Source: Mangifera indica
Taxonomy: Eukaryota > Streptophyta > Magnoliopsida > Sapindales > Anacardiaceae
NCBI RefSeq assembly: GCF_011075055.1
Contig: NC_058152.1
Coordinates: 6,882,001 to 6,946,000, forward strand
Direction: 5' to 3'
DNA: 64,000 nucleotides
Shown here: piece by piece, positions 58,839 to 64,000 of the stretch
Layout: every line of letters begins with the position of its first letter
Position numbering within the stretch: the stretch's first letter is position 1
The notes under the pieces: generated by a model
Database searches by the model: none
Seen by the model: only the letters and a program-made list of their open reading frames with translations
What the model was told of the DNA's origin: nothing
Position numbers and translations under genes: made by a program

Positions 58839-60164
58839 AACATTGTTGTCAACATAAGGAAATCCATAACTTTTTTTGTTTTCCTGAACCAATGAAGTGC
58901 GAGGCATGTTAGCTATCATAAACAATGTAAGAACTTTATCTTGGATAAAATCACTCCAAGGATCATTGAAAAAACTAAAGAGGTCTTTTGTCCCCAGGAT
59001 TGGTATAAAGTAGAAGAATGATTGATTGTTAAAATGTCATGTTTCAACAATTATAAGCCATGGATAAGGATGGTTCAAATTCTAGTTCTAGTCAAGAATG
59101 GTCCTAGTCATTGAAATGTTTTGAATTTCATGCATGAATTCTTAGTGTTTTTCTATATACACATTATTTTGAAAACTTAACAAGATGATAATGTCACACA
59201 AGTTTGAGATTGGTTCACTCACATGAGCAATCACCTTTGACACTAAGAAGAGTTTGCAAAGATAAGACATATTTCTTGAGATTGATAACGCTAAGAGAGC
59301 TCACTTAAAAGATGGAAGTTACTCAAGAAATGAACTATTGTTATTAGACAAGTCGCTTTGATAATTAATTAAGATGAGGTCATGAATAGATGAATTTTTT
59401 CATGACCAGTTTAGATTCCCCACATCCAAATAACTTGTGAATGCTAGATATGAGTTCTTAATATATAATAACATTTGTAGGATTGGAGAGACGATTAAGA
59501 ACTTGGGTTCGATGTTAAGTATAACAACTAAATTAAGATTTGTATAATGTTGGTAATGACATTTGAGTAGATACATATTGTAGCATATGATTCATACCAT
59601 GTGTGCATAAGTAAGATTACTATTTAAAGTAATGAAAAGATGAATCTCTCATCTCTCTCTGTGTAAGACTTTATGAGGATTAACTCAAGTTGGTATCCAT
59701 TGGTACTCTTTTACTATTTGATGTTATTTGATGTTTACTTTTACTATTGCTATCTTCGCTTGACACCTATGGCCACACACGATTTGGTCTATGGAACGTG
59801 ACTAGAAAAACAACTACGTTACAAATAAGAATTTCAAAAAGAAAAAGGATGACTTATATATTACATGTGTCTATTAGTCGGCTGATTATGTCACTCATAT
59901 AGAAGAATAAACTTGATCATGGATGTATAAAAATATAACACAATAATAAATGAAGGACTAAAAGAAGTTAGTGTTATCGAGTAAGTTTGGGATATTGCAA
60001 GACTAACAATTTATTAATTTATTTGGATTGAAACAACTATGTTATTTGTAATAGATGTATAGAAATTAGCTCCTAAGTACAAATTGCTTGAAAGGTTGTA
60101 CGACATATTTACAAGTGTAAATTACTTTGTTCAATGAGATTTCTCATCATGTGTGAATGAGAGA

Positions 60165-60572
60165 TATTAGATTTGATCCACCCATGATAGATAGACTTGA
60201 TTCATTAGGGTTAAAATATCTAATTAACCTGACAAAGAAAATGACATTACTACCCTTGGCAGTTATAAAAGTTTTGCAATTGAGATTTTAAAGTTTGAAT
60301 TCCTACCTGCCACTTAATATTAATGAATAAAAGTTACATAACTTTTGTAAGGGTTAACAACTTCCAATTATGTTCTCTCTTCTGGTTCCTTTTCTTTACA
60401 AAGAAAAAGAAAAATTAATTAAGAAATCACATAATACAGAAAAAGTATTAAAAGCAAATTGTTTTATGGATTAATAATTGGGATGCGTGAATCATCGAAC
60501 ATCATCAAAGAATAAGAATATCGAATCCGAGTATGTTTTTATGATCCTAGAACTATTTAATTTCCATTTACA
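60165..60572 (+). repeat. copia element D 3' LTR
   Basis: Starts TATTAGATTTGATCC after the purine-rich GTGTGAATGAGAGA and ends CCATTTACA. Alignment with the 5' copy is colinear, with scattered substitutions. Confidence 0.85.
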
Positions 60573-61099
60573 CTTGCTTTATTCATTTTCTTGAATACAT
60601 TTGTATTTGGTTGTATCAAGCTAAAAATTTCATATGCACTTTTTGAGAGAGTTTAAAATTTCATCTTCTTACAAATCTGTGTTGTAAAAGAGTAAGTTTT
60701 ACTCATGTTGAGGCTAGAAAAAAAATTTTTAGTAAGAAAAATTGAGCTCTAGTTCTTACAAAAGTTAATAGCACATTGGAAACTATTTATATTGTGAAAA
60801 AAAAAAAAAGCTTAATTATGTTTTGTCAACCAAGAATTAATGAAATACTTCAAGGGTAATAACTTGGAGGAGTAGCCATAGGCCAAGTTGCGCTAAACTA
60901 CTATATATCGTGTGTTTGTTTTTCTATTCCTTATACCTTTTATTTTGTGTTATATGTTATCTTGTTTGCATTGATTATTTGAATCAATTCTTGATATTTT
61001 TATAAATTCCATTAAAAATTAGTCAACATTCATTAAGTGGTCTCAATTGCATAATCTTTTAAATTGATATAATTAATTTCAAAAGTCTAATTCACCCCT

Positions 61100-62280
61100 T
61101 CTTTAAGGTCATTTGATCCTTTAAAAATGACCTAAGAGACATGTCCAACTTAAACTTTGACCAATCACAATGAAACATAAGACATGATAATAAACACTTA
61201 AATATCAAGGCATGCAAAAAGGTTAACTAAAGAACCATCATCCCATAATAATTATTGTCTGAAATAACAAGCCAAACACAAATTTGCATAAATAATACAT
61301 AGTCCAAAACTAAACATTAATACGTAAAACTTATTATTACCTAGGGCTAAATTTGACCAAGATTGTCAAAGCTTGAGCGAACTTGAAAGGAGCCCAGCTC
61401 GAGCTCAAACGAGTAAGAAACAAGCTCAGTTTAAGTCTGAAAGTTAATATTTTCAAACTCAAGCTCAAACTTTTAGGGTATTTGGCTCGTTAAGCTTATG
61501 ATCTTAAAAAAATCAATATAAAATGATATCATTTTAACCAATATGCTCAAGCTCGATTTTACTTAAATCCAACCCTACCTCTACCTACAAAACTATAAAA
61601 GAGGAACACATGAGTGGAAAACACTCAATAAGTAGGTGATCTCTTGACACCTTGCACACAACACCTTTTAAACTAGTGTTCCATTACATTAATACTATAG
61701 GGCTACTCTTTGATGTTTTTCAGCATCCTCTTATGCCCACTCATCTTATCTTGGCACCTTTATACCTTAACTATATAGGTAGTGTCATCCTTGATGACTA
61801 ACTCCTAAGCTAAACTCGACATATCTAATGCCCTCATGAAAGTAATCAACATCCTAGATGTCTACTATCTATGTGCCTTCAGACAATGTTGATCGAACTT
61901 TAAGCTAACTAGTTATGATACTCAGGTTACACAAGGAAACTAATTATCGTCTCTTCCTTACCACACATGCATAGTTATGAGAATGCTAACTAGATTACCA
62001 TGCTGAGATAACCCCTACCATGAGTGCATATGTTATATATCTCATTGACCTTATGAGGAAACCAAGTGATGCCACTATCCCTTACTTGAACTAAACTGAA
62101 GTAAGTGGCTAATGCACCTTGACATTGAGTGCATGATACATCTTATATGTATCTATCACTCGTATGCCTTTATTGCTTTCACATATATTGCCATTTACAC
62201 ACACAACTAATGGCTATCTTAGTGTACACAACTTTCTTCAACTTTTTCTATTTTTAACCTAAATTCTTATAGCATTGATT
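61100..62280. other. intergenic between the long LTR and duplication copy 2
   Basis: A perfect 9-bp inverted repeat AGGTCATTT/AAATGACCT lies at about 61107-61134. A hAT-like MITE lies at 61342-61577. The rest has no coding sequence. Confidence 0.5.
61342..61577. mobile_element. hAT-like MITE
   Basis: The left end TAGGGCTAAATTTGACCAAG and right end (reverse-complemented TAGGGTTGGATTTAAG) are inverted relatives. Inside are AGCTCGAGCTCAAACGAG and TCAAGCTCGA words characteristic of plant hAT MITEs. Flanking 8-mers do not match well, so the limits are provisional. Confidence 0.55.
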
Positions 62281-62557
62281 TTTTGTAGTTACAACTACTG
62301 TAATTGCAATGTTGGTACTATTGTTCAATAATATGTTAGGAATTCTTGAAGCATTGATTTTTTGGCCTCTAACTGTTTATTTTATGATAGAGATGTACAT
62401 TGCACAGAAGAAGATAGAAAAGTAAAGTAGCGAGTGGATATTCAATGGATTGTTAAGTGTGTTTTGTCTATTGATTTCTATTTTGGCAGGAGTAGGCTTT
62501 ATTGTTGGAGTAACACTTGATCTTAAAGCTTTCAAGCCATTCAAAATTAGCCACTAA
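62281..62557 (+). pseudogene. AAP 3'-terminal fragment (duplicated)
   Basis: The 277 bases align without gaps to the last 277 coding bases of AAP (54632-54908). They encode the final helices, including FWPLTVYF and GVTLDLKAFKPFKIS. A TGG codon has become TAA at 62423-62425, and several other replacements are present. No upstream exons exist, and the break at 62281 falls inside the last exon. It cannot make a transporter. Confidence 0.95.
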
Positions 62558-64000
62558 TTGGCAGTATCATGTCGTTTGATTTAATTTAGGAGTTTACTCA
62601 TGTTGAATTTTCTTTCTTTCCTTTTTTAACGATATTTTCTTTTCACCTTTCTGGATGAAATGAAGTGGAAAACTGTCAAATGTCAATAAACAACCAATTA
62701 ATAAAGTATAATTACTCACATTGAGTAGTCCAATAATATCAAAATAAATATTGTCTTACCATCCCCATTGTGAGACTAGTATAATCAATTTGAAACTCTT
62801 TGTTTAGATGATAGTGCAAGTTTAAAATTATTTAACAAAAAAAGAAACAGATTGAAAGCAAATTTTTCTGCGTAAAGGTTAAAGGTATTAAGATGAAATT
62901 CTCATATATCTAAAAATTCAAACTTTCCATTATTTAAAATGAAAGTACCCAAATTCTAATTTAAATTAAAAAATATCCAAAAATTATATTTTCACCCAAG
63001 GTTTCACACATATTGCGATCTGAATACGTTTAATGAAAGATATCAATTAATGCCTTAGCAACTAGTAAAAAATCATTATTCTATACGTGATCATTTAAAA
63101 TGTTATTTATTTGTATGTGAAAGCTCTCTTAAAATTTTGTTTTATATCTTTTGAATTTTTTGGTTAAAATGTTGTTTTTCTAACTTAATGAGTTAATTCA
63201 ATTTTTATTAAATTTCAATAACTCATTTGAAATTATAAAGTTCATATATCAAAGTTGATTTTGAAAGAGTTTTCTAAAATAGGTTAAATTATTATTTTTC
63301 AAAGTTTTAGGTGGAAAGAATGTTTCAAAACTTTAAAGGACAAAATGTAATTAAATTTGGTTGACAAAACTAATTAGTTGAACTTTTCAATTGTGGATAT
63401 CGGATTATCCAAAAACCATGTATTTTGACATTTAAAAATTTGGTCAACAAATTCATTTTGGTCAATTGATTCAAGTGATGAAATTTCTAATACCTAGTAC
63501 CGCATAGACGCAACAAAATGCACATGTCATACCTGGTTGACTGAATGTATTTGATTGATCGAATTCTACGTTTTTTTGAAAATTTAAAATCGTTAGTTTT
63601 TTGTATAATAGTGACTTTCTTCATTTTCCCTTGTATAAACCCATTAGATTCAATTGGGAACAATTTTTGCAACTAAAAATTTTCATATATTTGAGAGCAA
63701 AATATTCTTGAACTATTCACTTGTAAATTTTTCTCTCTAATCATAACCCTTGTTTTATTCATTTTCTTGAATATATTTGTGTTGGGTTGTATCAAGCTAA
63801 AAATTTCATATAGACTCTTTGAAAGAGTTTTAAATTTCATCTTCTTACAAATTTTTTTAAAAGAGTGAGTTTTACTCTTGTTGAGGCTAGAATTTTTTTT
63901 TTAATTAGAGAAATTGAACTCTAGTTCTTATGAAGATTAATAGCACATTAGAAGCTATTTGTATTATAAAAAAAAAAAACTTAGTTAGGGTTTTCTCAAC
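62558..64000 (+). repeat. segmental duplication, copy 2 flank
   Basis: Matches 54909-55435, then jumps at about 63110 to match 56600-57226 and 60573-60835 of copy 1, running to the window edge. The junction reads TTATTTATTTG, sharing TATT/ATTT microhomology with both copy 1 break points. Confidence 0.85.

Larger units (their letters stand above)
57227..60572 (+). mobile_element. short Ty1/copia element (element D), nested, without recognisable pol
   Basis: Two 408-bp LTRs (57227-57634 and 60165-60572), an initiator Met-tRNA primer site at 57635-57650 and 5-bp flanks TTTGC/CTTGC (4 of 5) delimit a 3.35-kb insertion. The empty site survives in duplication copy 2 near 63745. The leader (57650-58650) and gag start resemble element A. 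After gag no protease, integrase or reverse transcriptase is readable, so it is a deletion derivative or a non-autonomous form. Confidence 0.88.
56483..61094 (+). mobile_element. long LTR (SIRE/Maximus-like), split by nested copia
   Basis: The segment starts TGTTAAGATAG after a purine-rich GAAGGAG and ends CTAATTCA followed by CCCC. It contains GGAGTAGCCATAGGCCAAGT and a downstream CTACTATATATCGTGTGTTTG (about 60870-60920), phrases usual near the 3' end of long copia LTRs. Removing the insertion at 57227-60577 leaves about 1.26 kb. A truncated second copy (about 63110-64000) lies in the duplicated segment. No coding part of its own element was recognised. Confidence 0.5.

Overview
This is a gene-poor, AT-rich, repeat-dense segment of a dicot (probably woody eudicot) nuclear genome. 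Three intact plant genes with GT-AG introns are present: a flavonoid-pathway dioxygenase, an ER glycan-processing glucosidase and an amino acid permease. Everything around them is layered transposon debris of plant types: Ty1/copia and Ty3/gypsy LTR elements, Mutator-like and hAT-like DNA elements, a LINE scrap and MITEs. I saw no bacterial or organellar signatures.

Layout. 1-5.6 kb: back-to-back decayed gypsy (gag-protease) and copia elements, both on the minus strand. 6.1-7.6 kb: a terminal-inverted-repeat (TIR) element with an 8-bp target-site duplication (TSD) that carries a frameshifted FAR1-type DNA-binding domain. 8.4-10.6 kb: a 2.1-kb LTR-like element with an internal 33-bp minisatellite. 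11.6-12.4 kb: a long-TIR Mutator-like MITE. 12.9-18.0 kb: a degraded Mutator-like element with a MuDR-type N-terminus, a DUF1985-like region and a large tandem array. 18.9-19.0 kb: a thymidylate synthase gene scrap. 22.58-24.09 kb: flavanone 3-hydroxylase (F3H, 3 exons). 24.9-30.6 kb: a decayed copia with a hAT-like MITE nested inside another TIR element. 31-34 kb: a second DUF1985-containing Mutator-like remnant with a 300-bp tandem repeat and a palindromic-motif array. 34.05-40.11 kb: a full-length, coding-dead copia with two 482-bp LTRs. 41.08-42.75 kb: two nested long-TIR Mutator-like MITEs ending about 200 bp before the next gene. 42.95-49.82 kb: glucosidase II alpha subunit (RSW3 type, 6 exons, 920 aa). 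52.9-54.9 kb: amino acid permease of the AAP2/3/4/5 clade (476 aa). 54.6-64 kb: a tandem segmental duplication of the AAP 3' end plus flank. The first copy is interrupted by a 3.3-kb copia, and the second copy (62.28 kb onward) holds a truncated AAP pseudogene.

The three intact genes do not form a pathway cluster: F3H makes dihydroflavonols in the cytosol, glucosidase II trims N-glycans in the ER, and AAP imports amino acids at the plasma membrane. The main interest lies in transposon biology: gene-fragment capture, nested insertions dated by their target sites, frame-preserving repeats inside a transposon gene, and a transposon-built promoter region upstream of RSW3. I found no convincing wholly new system. 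All exon limits are inferred from splice consensus and family alignment by eye, and element ends from TIR/TSD inspection.
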